This document shows, in pieces, positions 16,680 to 25,858 of a stretch of DNA of 64,000 nt. The DNA lies in the NCBI RefSeq assembly GCF_014850975.1, contig NZ_JACXST010000001.1, positions 1,178,001-1,242,000 on the forward strand, given 5' to 3'. The notes below the pieces were generated by a model. The model saw only the letters and a list, made by a program, of their open reading frames with translations, had not been told where the DNA came from and ran no database searches. Position 1 is the stretch's first letter. Every line of letters begins with the position of its first letter. This DNA comes from Methylomonas fluvii (GTDB taxonomy: Bacteria > Pseudomonadota > Gammaproteobacteria > Methylococcales > Methylomonadaceae). The position numbers were made by a program, and so were the translations under genes.

Positions 16680-18080
16680 ATGAAAATTAAACGCTTTTTT
16701 GCAGCAGACATACGGCAGGCCATGCGCATGGTCAAAGAAGAATTGGGCGCCGATGCAGTGATTATGTCCAACCGTTCGGTGGATGGCGGCGTGGAAATCG
16801 TGGCGGCCCGCGACTTTGACGAGCAGGTCATTCATAAAAATCTCAAGCAACGCGAAGATGAAAAATCGCCGCCTAATGAAGTTAAAAAAGTCGATTTGCC
16901 TGATCTCGAAGTGGAAAAGAAATCGCTGCATGTTTTAAGCAGCACCAGAAAACGCGGCGCGGAAGGCAGCATCCCGGAAAATCCGATTCGTCGCAACCTG
17001 GATCAATACGTGGGTTATGCCGAAAAACTCCAGGTTGGCCATAACAACGCGCAGAAAATCTCCGAAAAAGTTCGCCAAGTCGAAAAACCAGCGTGGGCGA
17101 ATGCCGATCCAAAATTAAAACCGTTAACCGAGCCGCGTCCGGTTCAAGCGCACAATGGCGATAAATTCATCGACGAAATGCGTGCGGAAATGAAAGAGCT
17201 GCGGACCATGTTGGATAGCAAGCTATCGAATATCGTCATGCAAATGCCGCAACACGGACTACCTTTACACGACGATTTGCGCGACCGGATGCTGGAGTGC
17301 GGCTTCTCGAAAAATCTGGCGGGCAAGATAGCCAATCGGCTAGGTAGTCACAAACAATTTGATTTGGCCATCGGTAAAGCCCAGGAAATGTTGGCCAGAC
17401 TGGTGCCGATAGCCGATGACAACTTGCTGGATCAAGGCGGTATCGCCGCATTGGTTGGTTCGACCGGCGTGGGTAAAACCACGACAGTCGCCAAGCTGGC
17501 CGCGCAGTTTATTTTAAAACACGGCTCCCGGCAGATTGCGTTGATCACCACTGACAATTATCGGATTGGTGCTCACGAGCAAATCAACACTTACGGCAGA
17601 ATCCTGGATGTGCCGGTCAGAGTCGCGGGTGATGCGGAAGAATTGCGTCGGCATATCAATAGTTTTTCCGACAAGCGCCTGATCTTGATAGACACCGCCG
17701 GTATGAGCCAACGCGACATGCGCTTGGTCGAACAATTGAAAACCTTGCAACACGGCGATTTGCCTATACGCTCATATTTGGTGATGTCCGCAACCACTCA
17801 ATACAAGGCAATACTGGAAATTATGGACGCGTTCCGGTTACTCGAACCACAAGCGACTATACTAACCAAGTTTGATGAGGCAGTTAGCAAAGGCACCGCG
17901 TTGTCGGCGATTATCGAGCGGCGCATGCCATTGTCATTTATCACTGACGGTCAGCAGGTTCCGGAAGATATTTACTTACCCGATGCTGATGCTTTGATTC
18001 AACAGTGTATGGAAAGTGTCGATCAAGACCATGGCGACGACGTGAATGTTGAAGACTGGCTGGCGGAAAGCCATGCATAA
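16680..18080 (+). CDS. flhF: Flagellar placement GTPase FlhF
   Basis: An SRP-type GTPase that marks the cell pole for flagellum assembly in polar flagellates. The 466 residues are organised as a basic N-terminal domain (MKIKRFFAADIRQAMRMVKE), a variable linker, and the N-G GTPase domain with P-loop GSTGVGKTTT near residue 260, DNYRIGAHEQ, IDTAGMSQRD and TKFDEA. Its presence with flhG predicts a polar flagellum. The stop overlaps the flhG start by 8 bases. Confidence 0.96.
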   Translation: MKIKRFFAADIRQAMRMVKEELGADAVIMSNRSVDGGVEIVAARDFDEQVIHKNLKQREDEKSPPNEVKKVDLPDLEVEKKSLHVLSSTRKRGAEGSIPENPIRRNLDQYVGYAEKLQVGHNNAQKISEKVRQVEKPAWANADPKLKPLTEPRPVQAHNGDKFIDEMRAEMKELRTMLDSKLSNIVMQMPQHGLPLHDDLRDRMLECGFSKNLAGKIANRLGSHKQFDLAIGKAQEMLARLVPIADDNLLDQGGIAALVGSTGVGKTTTVAKLAAQFILKHGSRQIALITTDNYRIGAHEQINTYGRILDVPVRVAGDAEELRRHINSFSDKRLILIDTAGMSQRDMRLVEQLKTLQHGDLPIRSYLVMSATTQYKAILEIMDAFRLLEPQATILTKFDEAVSKGTALSAIIERRMPLSFITDGQQVPEDIYLPDADALIQQCMESVDQDHGDDVNVEDWLAESHA

Positions 18081-18945
18081 GTCATTCGATCAGGCAGCTG
18101 GAATTAGACAAATGAGACATATGAAACCGGTGCGAGTAATCGCGGTAACAAGTGGCAAGGGTGGGGTTGGCAAAACCAATCTTTCCGTGAATATTGGCGT
18201 AGCGCTGTCCAAAATGGGTCGGCGGGTGGCGATACTCGACGCCGATATGGGCTTGGCTAATGTCGATATTTTGCTGGGCATGTTTCCCGAATTCAATTTG
18301 TCGCATGTATTGAGCGGCGAAAAAAGTTTGAAAGACATCATGATGACCGGGCCCTCCGGGCTGAAAATCATTCCGGCGTCGTCAGGTATTCAGCGGATGT
18401 CCGATTTGTCGAGTATCGAGCAAGCCGGCGTGATAAGGGCTTTTAGCGAAATCGACCGAGAATTGGACGTGTTAATCGTCGATACCGCAGCCGGTATTTC
18501 GGCAAGTGTGGTGAATTTTGCTCGCGCCTGCCAGGAAATCATCGTGGTGGTTTGTGACGAACCCACCTCGTTGGCCGATGCTTATGCTTATATCAAGCTG
18601 TTGAATAGAGATTACGGGCTCAATAGCTTCCACATCATTACGAATATGGTGCAGTCAGCAGAGCATGGACAGGCCTTGTTCAATAAGCTGAGTAAAGTGA
18701 CGGACCGCTATTTGGATGTGGCCTTGCAGTTTGTCGGCGCGGTACCGCAGGACGAATATTTGAAAAAGTCGGTGCAAAAGCAAACGCCGGTGGTGGAAGC
18801 ATTCCCGCAAAGTAAGGCGGCGCTGGCCATCAAGAATTTGGCTCGAAAAATCGACAGCTGGCCTATCAAGCCTAAAGCCGGCGGCTACCTGGAGTTTTTT
18901 GTCGAACGGATGATTCAGTACAGCGCGAAAGAGGATGTTGCATGA
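18073..18945 (+). CDS. flhG: Flagellar number regulator FlhG (FleN), MinD-like ATPase
   Basis: A MinD/ParA-type ATPase that limits flagellum number by acting on FlhF and on the flagellar master regulator. From ATG 18073 it has 290 residues. The N-terminal DQAAGIRQM segment is the conserved FlhF-activating helix, followed by the deviant Walker A SGKGGVGKTN (27-36), LDADMGLANVD and VDTAAGIS. A C-terminal amphipathic helix (YLEFFVERMIQY) can reach the membrane. The in-frame codon at 18046 lies inside flhF and adds nothing known from the family. The stop overlaps fliA by 4 bases. Confidence 0.95.
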   Translation: MHKSFDQAAGIRQMRHMKPVRVIAVTSGKGGVGKTNLSVNIGVALSKMGRRVAILDADMGLANVDILLGMFPEFNLSHVLSGEKSLKDIMMTGPSGLKIIPASSGIQRMSDLSSIEQAGVIRAFSEIDRELDVLIVDTAAGISASVVNFARACQEIIVVVCDEPTSLADAYAYIKLLNRDYGLNSFHIITNMVQSAEHGQALFNKLSKVTDRYLDVALQFVGAVPQDEYLKKSVQKQTPVVEAFPQSKAALAIKNLARKIDSWPIKPKAGGYLEFFVERMIQYSAKEDVA

Positions 18946-19688
18946 GTGGAGCGGCAATGTATGCTGCCGTGCAGGCTGGAAATGTTGATGCCTTAGTCAT
19001 TCAACATGCGCCGCTCGTAAAACGCATTGCCTACCACTTGATGGGCCGGCTGCCCGACACCGTGCAGCTGGATGATTTGATTCAATCCGGCATGCTGGGT
19101 TTGCTGGAAGCGCTGAAACATTATGATGCCGGTCAAGGGGCCAGCTTCGATACTTACGCCGGTATCCGGATTCGCGGGGCTATGCTAGACGAATTGCGTC
19201 GTTCGGATTGGACGCCGCGCTCGGTGCATAAGAAAGCCCGAATGGTGGCGGAGGCGATACGCGAGGTTGAGAATCAGCTGGGGCGGGACGCCAAGGATAC
19301 CGAAGTAGCCGGGCATATGGGCATAGGCCTGAATGAATATCACCATATTTTGCAGGATGCGGTGTCTTGCAAAACCTTTAGCGTCGAAGAATTGGTGCAA
19401 GGCGAAGACAGCGTCATTGACGATGTACACGGCAATCAGCAGCCGGAAGATGTGCTGATCCAGCAGAATTTTCAAAAAGCCCTGGCCAAGGCCATCTCGG
19501 AATTACCGGAGCGGGAGCGCTTGGTTATATCGCTCTATTACGACGAAGAGCTGAATTTGCGTGAGATAGGCAAAGTGCTCGATGTCAGCGAATCGCGGGT
19601 TAGCCAAATTTGTAGTCAGGCGATGTTGCGCTTACGCGCTAGACTTGCGGATTGGGTGGAAGGGAAAGATAATGAAAAGTGCAGCTAA
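18942..19688 (+). CDS. fliA: RNA polymerase sigma-28 factor FliA
   Basis: The flagellar sigma factor for late genes (flagellin, stators, chemotaxis). The 248-residue protein contains region 2 (DLIQSGMLGLLEALKHYD, TYAGIRIRGAMLDELRRSDW), region 3 and region 4 with the helix-turn-helix (LPERERLVISLYYDEELN, VSESRVSQICSQAMLRLR). It starts within the flhG stop codon. The 87-base gap to cheY may hold a separate promoter, but I see no clear one. Confidence 0.96.
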   Translation: MSGAAMYAAVQAGNVDALVIQHAPLVKRIAYHLMGRLPDTVQLDDLIQSGMLGLLEALKHYDAGQGASFDTYAGIRIRGAMLDELRRSDWTPRSVHKKARMVAEAIREVENQLGRDAKDTEVAGHMGIGLNEYHHILQDAVSCKTFSVEELVQGEDSVIDDVHGNQQPEDVLIQQNFQKALAKAISELPERERLVISLYYDEELNLREIGKVLDVSESRVSQICSQAMLRLRARLADWVEGKDNEKCS

Positions 19689-19775
19689 TGTGTGGTTATT
19701 GCAGGAATTTTTCGCAATTATTGGTCACAAATTAGCGGTTTCTTAACAATAAAGTAATCTGGGTGGAGATTATCC

Positions 19776-20162
19776 TTGGATAAAAATATGCGTATTCTGG
19801 TTGTCGATGACTTTTCGACAATGCGGAGAATAGTAAAAAACCTGTTGAAAGATCTGGGTTTTACCAACACCGTGGAAGCGGACGACGGTAAAACGGCACT
19901 GCCTATTCTGGAAAAAGGCGGTATCGATTTTTTGATCACCGATTGGAATATGCCCGGCATGACCGGTATAGATTTGTTGAAGGCCGTTAGGTCTACTCCC
20001 AGTTTGGCCAACCTGCCGGTGTTGATGGTCACAGCCGAAGCCAAGCGCGAGCAAATCATTATGGCTGCGCAGGCCGGTGTAAATGGGTATGTCATCAAGC
20101 CTTTTACTGCTGCTACGCTCAAAGAGAAAATCGAAAAGATTTTTGAACGCATCGACGGCTGA
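19776..20162 (+). CDS. cheY: Chemotaxis response regulator CheY
   Basis: A single-domain receiver of 128 residues that carries the phosphoryl signal from CheA to FliM. The phosphoacceptor is Asp56 ([12 protein letters not shown]), with the acidic pair VDD at 10-12 and the conserved lysine in [11 protein letters not shown]. The start is unusual: TTG at 19776 has a good site (GGTGGAG, 7 bases upstream), whereas ATG 19788, which would match relatives better, is 19 bases from it. The C-terminus (IEKIFERI) is typical of polar-flagellate CheY. Confidence 0.95.
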   Translation: MDKNMRILVVDDFSTMRRIVKNLLKDLGFTNTVEADDGKTALPILEKGGIDFLITDWNMPGMTGIDLLKAVRSTPSLANLPVLMVTAEAKREQIIMAAQAGVNGYVIKPFTAATLKEKIEKIFERIDG

Positions 20163-20179
20163 AGCACAGGGAGATTAAG

Positions 20180-20902
20180 ATGAATACTGACCTGCTGAGT
20201 TTGGCCCGAGATTTGGTCGCAGCATTAGAAAAGTGCGACGAAGCGGCTGCCGACGAAATTCTCGATCAAGTAGCCGGATTAAGAGAAACACAATTGTTTA
20301 AAGAAATTGGCCGCCTAACTCGCCAATTGCACGACACCATGGTTAGTTTTTCCGTCGATTCTAAAATAGCGGCCATGGCTGAGCACGATATTCCGGACGC
20401 CAAGGAGCGTCTGCATTATGTGATCGCGATGACGGAACAAGCCGCAGATCAGACGCTAACCGCCGTTGAAGAGTTAATGCCGGTATCCGATGAGCTAAAC
20501 GGGCAGGTTAAACAATTGTCGGCGCAATGGAATCGCTTTTTGGATCGGGAAATGCCGTTCGACGAGTTTAAGGCCATGAGCGCCGACCTCAGTCAGTATT
20601 TTGAGCAGTCGCAAGTGTCGCTGGAGAAAATCCAGGCGGGGTTAAGCGACATATTGATGGCTCAAGGGTTTCAAGATATTACCGGGCAGATTATCCGCCG
20701 GGTTATCGATTTGGTGCAGGACCTTGAAGGCAGTATGGTTAATCTGATCAAAATTTCCAGTCGCAAAATTACTCCAAGCAGCGGGGCAGCGTTGCAGCCC
20801 GAAGTGCCCGGACCGGTTGTACCCGGAGTAGATGACAGAGCCGGCGATGTCGCCACCAGTCAGGTTGATGTTGATGATTTACTGTCTAGTCTAGGTTTCT
20901 GA
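20180..20902 (+). CDS. cheZ: Chemotaxis protein phosphatase CheZ
   Basis: Removes phosphate from CheY. The 240-residue, mostly helical protein has the catalytic signature around the glutamine in QGFQDITGQIIRRVIDLV, and the C-terminal CheY-binding peptide DVDDLLSSLGF after a proline-rich flexible linker (about 200-225). It lies 17 bases after cheY and 10 before cheA, all one unit. Confidence 0.95.
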   Translation: MNTDLLSLARDLVAALEKCDEAAADEILDQVAGLRETQLFKEIGRLTRQLHDTMVSFSVDSKIAAMAEHDIPDAKERLHYVIAMTEQAADQTLTAVEELMPVSDELNGQVKQLSAQWNRFLDREMPFDEFKAMSADLSQYFEQSQVSLEKIQAGLSDILMAQGFQDITGQIIRRVIDLVQDLEGSMVNLIKISSRKITPSSGAALQPEVPGPVVPGVDDRAGDVATSQVDVDDLLSSLGF

Positions 20903-20912
20903 GGAAAACAAC

Positions 20913-23117
20913 ATGGCGATCGATCTGGACGACGAAATATTGCAGGACTTTCTGGTCGAGGCTGGAGAGATTCTCGATTCATTGGGTGAACAGCTGGTGG
21001 AGCTGGAGCAATCACCTGGCGATCTTGATCTTCTCAACTCGATATTTCGTGGGTTCCACACGATAAAAGGTGGCGCCGGTTTTCTGGCTATTAGCGCTTT
21101 GGTCGATGTTTGTCATAACGCCGAAGACGTTTTTAACGTACTCAGGCAGGGGGACCGCCAAGTCACGCCGGATTTGATGGACGTGATTTTGCAAGTTGTG
21201 GACATCGTCAACGAGATGTTCGGGCAAGTCCGTTCAGGCAATACGCCAAAATCGGCCGATCAAGGTCTTTTGAAACGCTTGAAAGCTTACGCGGGGCCGG
21301 CCGAAGCTGCTCCTGCTGAGGTTGCTGTAGAAACGGTCTCATTCAATCAAGCGCCGGAGTCTCATCAACTATCCCCCCAAGAATCTGCGGCGCAAGATTA
21401 TGACGCAATGCTCGACCCAGAGGAATTACTAGCCAGCGAATCCGCGACCGAGGATGCCGACGAGATTACCGAACAGGAATTTGAGGATTTGCTGGATGCT
21501 TTGCATGGTAAAGGGGGGGCTCCTACGGTACACATAGCGCCGCAATCGGCACCATCTGCGGCGGATGACGAAATCAGTGAAGACGAGTTTGAAAATCTGC
21601 TCGACGAATTGCATGGCAAAGGCAAGTTTTCGGTAAAAACCGAGCCGTCTGTGCCCACCAGTGATTCGGGCGATATTACCGATGAGGAGTTCGATAAGGT
21701 CCTTGATGCTTTGCACGGCAAAGGTAAGTTCGATGCTGCCAATTTGGGCAAGATTGATGAGCCGGCTGCGGGTGAAAAAGAGGTGCCAATTAAAAATGTA
21801 GAGTTGCCTGTCGAGAAACCATTCGTGGCGGCTAAACCTGAGCCGGTCGCGAAACCGTCCGTCGATGTGGAACCGGAAAATAGCTTAGGCAAAGTAGCGC
21901 CGGTAGTTGATTCGGTTTCCGACAAGAGTAAAGCCGCAACACCGCAAGCCGATACCACCGTCAGGGTAGATACCCAGATTTTGGACGATATTATGAACAT
22001 GGTCGGCGAGCTGGTTCTGGTGCGTAACCGTTTCCAGACGCTTAAAGCCAATGCCGAAGCCGGTGAGCAGTTGTCCAAAGCGATATCCAATTTGGACGTG
22101 GTGACCGCCGATTTGCAATTGGCGGTCATGAAAACCCGGATGCAGCCAATCAAAAAAGTCTTTGGGCGTTTTCCGCGTGTGGTACGCGATTTGGCTAGAA
22201 GTCTGAAAAAAGAAATCAGGCTGGAGTTGGTGGGTGAAGAAACCGATCTCGACAAAAATTTGGTCGAGGCCCTGGCGGATCCTTTGGTGCATTTGGTCAG
22301 AAACGCGGTAGATCACGGTATCGAATCACCGGATGAGCGCGAAGCCAACGGCAAACCTCGGGAAGGAGTGGTGATATTGAAAGCCTCCCAGGAGGGTGAT
22401 CATATCCAGTTGTCCATCAAAGACGACGGCAAGGGTATGAACCCCGACATACTACGCGCCAAAGTAGTGGAAAAAGGCTTGATGGATGAAGAAAGCGCCG
22501 CCCGTCTTGACGATAAGGAATGTTACAACCTGATTTTTCTGCCCGGCTTTTCCACCAAAACCGAAATTTCCGACGTATCCGGTCGTGGTGTCGGTATGGA
22601 TGTAGTGAAGACGCGTATCGCGCAAATGAACGGCGTGGTGGAAATCGATTCGGTGGAAGGCAAGGGCAGCACCATTCTCATCAAGGTGCCGTTGACTTTG
22701 GCTATCATGCCGACCCTTATGGTGAAGCTGCGCGGACAGGCTTTCGCGTTGCCTTTGGCCAGCGTCCTGGAAATACTCGATCTGGATTTGAGTAAAACCA
22801 ATAAGGTAGATGGTCAATTGGTGGTAATGGTCAGAAATAAAGCCTTACCACTGTTTTATTTAAGCGAATGGCTGGTGAGAGGCTCCTATTACGCCGGTGA
22901 AACACAACCCACCAATCACGTGGTGGTGGTGAATGCGGGCGGTAGGCACATTGGTTTTGTGGTCGATCAACTGATCGGACAAGAAGAAGTGGTGATTAAA
23001 GCCCTTGGCGCCAAGTTACATGGATTGGAAGGACTGGCGGGAGCAACCATTACCGGTGACGGCAAGATAGCGCTGATACTCGATGTACCTGGTCTGATGA
23101 AGAAGTATGCGATGTGA
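20913..23117 (+). CDS. cheA: Chemotaxis histidine kinase CheA
   Basis: The sensor kinase of the chemosensory array; it phosphorylates CheY and CheB. Of 734 residues, the P1 domain carries the phosphorylated His49 (FHTIKGGAGF). A long acidic linker (about 125-360) follows, then dimerisation P3 (TQILDDIMNMVGELVLVRNR), the ATPase P4 (VRNAVDHGIE, IKDDGKGM, SGRGVGMDVV) and a CheW-like P5. The linker has three copies of an EFxxLLDxLHGKG-type motif (about 183-201, 219-237 and 253-271). No typical P2 CheY-binding domain is evident, so these copies may replace it or bind a partner such as ParP. Confidence 0.96.
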   Translation: MAIDLDDEILQDFLVEAGEILDSLGEQLVELEQSPGDLDLLNSIFRGFHTIKGGAGFLAISALVDVCHNAEDVFNVLRQGDRQVTPDLMDVILQVVDIVNEMFGQVRSGNTPKSADQGLLKRLKAYAGPAEAAPAEVAVETVSFNQAPESHQLSPQESAAQDYDAMLDPEELLASESATEDADEITEQEFEDLLDALHGKGGAPTVHIAPQSAPSAADDEISEDEFENLLDELHGKGKFSVKTEPSVPTSDSGDITDEEFDKVLDALHGKGKFDAANLGKIDEPAAGEKEVPIKNVELPVEKPFVAAKPEPVAKPSVDVEPENSLGKVAPVVDSVSDKSKAATPQADTTVRVDTQILDDIMNMVGELVLVRNRFQTLKANAEAGEQLSKAISNLDVVTADLQLAVMKTRMQPIKKVFGRFPRVVRDLARSLKKEIRLELVGEETDLDKNLVEALADPLVHLVRNAVDHGIESPDEREANGKPREGVVILKASQEGDHIQLSIKDDGKGMNPDILRAKVVEKGLMDEESAARLDDKECYNLIFLPGFSTKTEISDVSGRGVGMDVVKTRIAQMNGVVEIDSVEGKGSTILIKVPLTLAIMPTLMVKLRGQAFALPLASVLEILDLDLSKTNKVDGQLVVMVRNKALPLFYLSEWLVRGSYYAGETQPTNHVVVVNAGGRHIGFVVDQLIGQEEVVIKALGAKLHGLEGLAGATITGDGKIALILDVPGLMKKYAM

Positions 23118-23126
23118 CGCGGCAAT

Positions 23127-24221
23127 ATGACCATTCGGGTGCTGATCGTCGACGACTCCAGTTTTATCTGTAAAAGAATTCGGGAAATTTTAGAAGAGGA
23201 TCAAGAGTTTAAAGTGATAGGCGTCGCTCACGACGGTCGCGAAGCCATAGAGCTTGCGGCAAGTCTGCAACCGGATGTTATAACCATGGACGTGGAGATG
23301 CCGATCATGGATGGTATCACGGCAGTCAAAAAAATCATGGGCACTCGGCCCTGTCCGATTCTGATGTTTTCGGCAATGACGCAAGTCGGCGCCCAAGCCA
23401 CTCTGGATGCGTTAAACGCCGGCGCTATCGACTTTTTGCCCAAGCAGTTGGAAGACATTGATGCTAATCGTGAAACGGCCCGCTACTTGCTGAGGTATCG
23501 GGTGAGGATGGTGGCTTCTCAGGCTACTAGAATGTCTTCCCCGCGACCTATGCCGCGCGCGGGCCTAGAAGAACATCAGAGCTCAACCCCCGAAATCCCC
23601 ATAGTTAAGCCGATACGCGCTGTGTCTGCGTGGCCCAAGACTGCAACTAGCGGCAAAATCGAGCTTTTGGTGGTTGCCGCCTCGACCGGCGGGCCGGTCG
23701 CCATGCAATATGTGCTGAGCAAAATTCCGGCTGAGTGTTCGATACCCATATTGCTGGTGCAACACATGCCGCCTAATTTCACCAAAAGTTTTGCCGAACG
23801 CTTGAATTTGCTTTGCAGTATTAGTGTCAGGGAAGCGCGGGATGGTGACGTATTACAGCCGGGTACCGCATTGTTGGGGCCAGGTGCAATGCAGATGCAA
23901 GTTAAGCAAGTAGCCGGTGAGCGGCGGATTGTGTTGAGGGCCAAGCAAAGCGGGGAAATTTATAGTCCCTGCGTCGATATTACTTTTGACTCGCTTGCCG
24001 ATGTGTTCGCCGGGCATGTGTTGGCAGTGGTGTTGACGGGCATGGGGGCTGACGGCAAGGCTGGTGCTATGAAATTAAGGCAGCGCGGCGCGCAAATCTG
24101 GGCGCAGGACGAGGCGACAAGTACTATCTACGGCATGCCGAAAGCCATCGCAGAAGCTGGTCTGGCGGATCATATTTATTCTCTGGAAGAGATTGCCAAC
24201 CAATTTAAAAAATTACATTGA
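23127..24221 (+). CDS. cheB: Chemotaxis methylesterase CheB
   Basis: Receiver plus methylesterase/deamidase that resets chemoreceptors. The 364-residue protein has the phosphoacceptor Asp55 (VITMDVEMPIMDG) in the N-terminal receiver, a linker at about 130-175, and the catalytic domain with the serine in AASTGGPVA, the histidine in VQHMPPNFT and the aspartate in TGMGADG. Its stop overlaps the start of the following stator gene by one base. Confidence 0.96.
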   Translation: MTIRVLIVDDSSFICKRIREILEEDQEFKVIGVAHDGREAIELAASLQPDVITMDVEMPIMDGITAVKKIMGTRPCPILMFSAMTQVGAQATLDALNAGAIDFLPKQLEDIDANRETARYLLRYRVRMVASQATRMSSPRPMPRAGLEEHQSSTPEIPIVKPIRAVSAWPKTATSGKIELLVVAASTGGPVAMQYVLSKIPAECSIPILLVQHMPPNFTKSFAERLNLLCSISVREARDGDVLQPGTALLGPGAMQMQVKQVAGERRIVLRAKQSGEIYSPCVDITFDSLADVFAGHVLAVVLTGMGADGKAGAMKLRQRGAQIWAQDEATSTIYGMPKAIAEAGLADHIYSLEEIANQFKKLH

Positions 24222-24966
24222 TGGATATTCTCAGTATTTTGGGTGTGTTGATAGGCTTTGCCGCGATTATCGGCGGTAACCTAATGGGGGAGGAGAACTC
24301 GGGTCCCTGATCAATTTTCATGCCTTTATTATTGTGGTGGGTGGTACGCTGGGCGCCACGCTACTGCAATTTCCACCCAAGGTATTTCTGCGCAGTTTAC
24401 GTATTTTGAGTTGGATTTTTGTGCCGCAAAATTTACAACTTAAAAAGCAAATCGACAAGATTGTGCGCTGGAGCTCTCTGGCCCGTAAGGAAGGCTTGCT
24501 GGGGTTGGAATCCGTTATCGAAACCGAAAAAGACAGTTTTGCCAAAAAAGGTTTGCAGTTGTTGGTCGATGGTAACGAGCCGGAGGTGATACGGGATTGC
24601 CTTGAGGTTGAGCTAACGACAAAGGAGCATTTGGACACCCAGGCGGCCAGGGTTTTCGAGGCGATGGGTGGGTATGCGCCGACGATCGGTATTATCGGCG
24701 CGGTAATAGGCTTGATTCATGTGATGCAGAACCTAGCCAAGCCGGAGTTGTTGGGTAGCGGCATCGCGACAGCCTTCGTGGCGACTATTTACGGTGTCGG
24801 CTTAGCCAATCTATTGTTTATTCCTATAGCCAATAAGCTGAAGAGTCTGATTTTCGAAGCATCGCAAGCCAGGGAAATGGTGATAGAAGGCATTTCGTCG
24901 ATAGCCGAGGGAGAAAACCCGCGAAATATCGAATTGAAATTGTCCGGTTTTTTATTGGAAAAATAA
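24221..24966 (+). pseudogene. motC: MotC/MotA-type flagellar stator gene with a one-base frameshift
   Basis: The frame from ATG 24221 encodes the usual N-terminus (MDILSILGVLIGFAAIIGGNLM) but stops at 24308-24310. One frame back, the sequence gives GGGELGSLINFHAFIIVVGG, which continues to 24966 as a normal MotA-family protein with EAMGGYAPTIGIIGAVIGL and the late membrane helices. The break lies at a run of five G (24286-24290), where six would restore the frame. So it is a genuine deletion, a sequencing error, or a site where a -1 ribosomal slip makes the full protein (about 248 residues). motD follows intact, as in the motCD pair of Pseudomonas, so the ion-channel partner would be lost if the break is real. 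A second stator set elsewhere could cover this. Confidence 0.8.
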
Positions 24967-24976
24967 GGGAGGCGTT

Positions 24977-25858
24977 ATGAGTCGGCGCAGACGTAGACCA
25001 TTGCAACAGGCCGATAATCATGATCGCTGGATGGTGTCTTACGCGGATTTTGTAACCTTGCTATTTGCCTTTTTTGTGGTGATGTATTCGATTTCCTCGG
25101 TTAATAAGGGTAAATACGAAACTTTCTCCGAATCGCTGGACCAGGCACTGTTCCATAACGAGAAGATTCAAAAAGAAGCCGAGCCGATTCAGATCGGTGT
25201 GATTCCTACCACGATCCAGCCCATCGAGCTGCCTAATCTGGCTACGGCCGAGGAGCGTGAGTTAAGCGAGGAGATTTTGCAGGAAAAGCAGCGGCTTAGC
25301 GAAGTCTCCGAGCAGTTTCAAGGTGCTTTGCAGCCTTATGTCGAAAGCAAGCTCGTCGGCATTAAAAAGCACGATTTCTGGGTGGAATTGGAAATGAACA
25401 GCGAATTGCTGTTTGCCAGCGGTAAAGCCGAGCTGTCGACTAAGGCTATCCCGGTGCTGGAAAAAGTCGCGCAAGTGATAAGAGATGTACCTAATGTGAT
25501 AAACGTGGAGGGCTACACGGATAACGTGCCGATTTCTACCGGCTTTTATCCGTCTAATTGGGACTTATCCTCGGCCAGGGCGACCAGCGTGGTCAAAGAA
25601 TTGGTAAAAAACAATATTCCGGCGACACGATTATCGGCGGTGGGCTATGGAGAATTCCATCCGATCGCCGATAACAAAGACGAAGAAGGGCGCTTTAAGA
25701 ATCGGCGAGTTGTATTGGTGCTGATGTCGCAAGCCTTCGCTCGTTACGGCATGACTGATGACGAACGCGCGAAAGTGTTGAATTTGGCGCCGTCGCAGCC
25801 CAGCTTGCCACCTGAAACCGCAGTTGAAAAGACGCCGGAAACGCCGGCTCAGTTATGA
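24977..25858 (+). CDS. motD: Flagellar stator protein MotD (MotB family)
   Basis: The stator subunit that anchors to peptidoglycan and carries the ion-binding aspartate. The 293-residue protein has the single membrane helix with SYADFVTLLFAFFVVMYSIS (aspartate about residue 24), a periplasmic linker, and an OmpA-like domain (VEGYTDNVP, NWDLSSARATSVV, NRRVVLVLM) with a proline/threonine-rich tail. GGGAGG lies just upstream of ATG 24977. The end overlaps parC by 4 bases. Confidence 0.94.
   Translation: MSRRRRRPLQQADNHDRWMVSYADFVTLLFAFFVVMYSISSVNKGKYETFSESLDQALFHNEKIQKEAEPIQIGVIPTTIQPIELPNLATAEERELSEEILQEKQRLSEVSEQFQGALQPYVESKLVGIKKHDFWVELEMNSELLFASGKAELSTKAIPVLEKVAQVIRDVPNVINVEGYTDNVPISTGFYPSNWDLSSARATSVVKELVKNNIPATRLSAVGYGEFHPIADNKDEEGRFKNRRVVLVLMSQAFARYGMTDDERAKVLNLAPSQPSLPPETAVEKTPETPAQL

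Noticed and set aside
21398-22255. 285-codon open frame on the minus strand across cheA
   Set aside because: Serine-rich shadow of the acidic CheA linker with no recognisable domain.
24284-24310. Programmed -1 frameshift as a firm call in motC
   Set aside because: The site lacks a standard XXXYYYZ heptamer and I cannot see a stable stem right after it, so recoding stays only a possibility.
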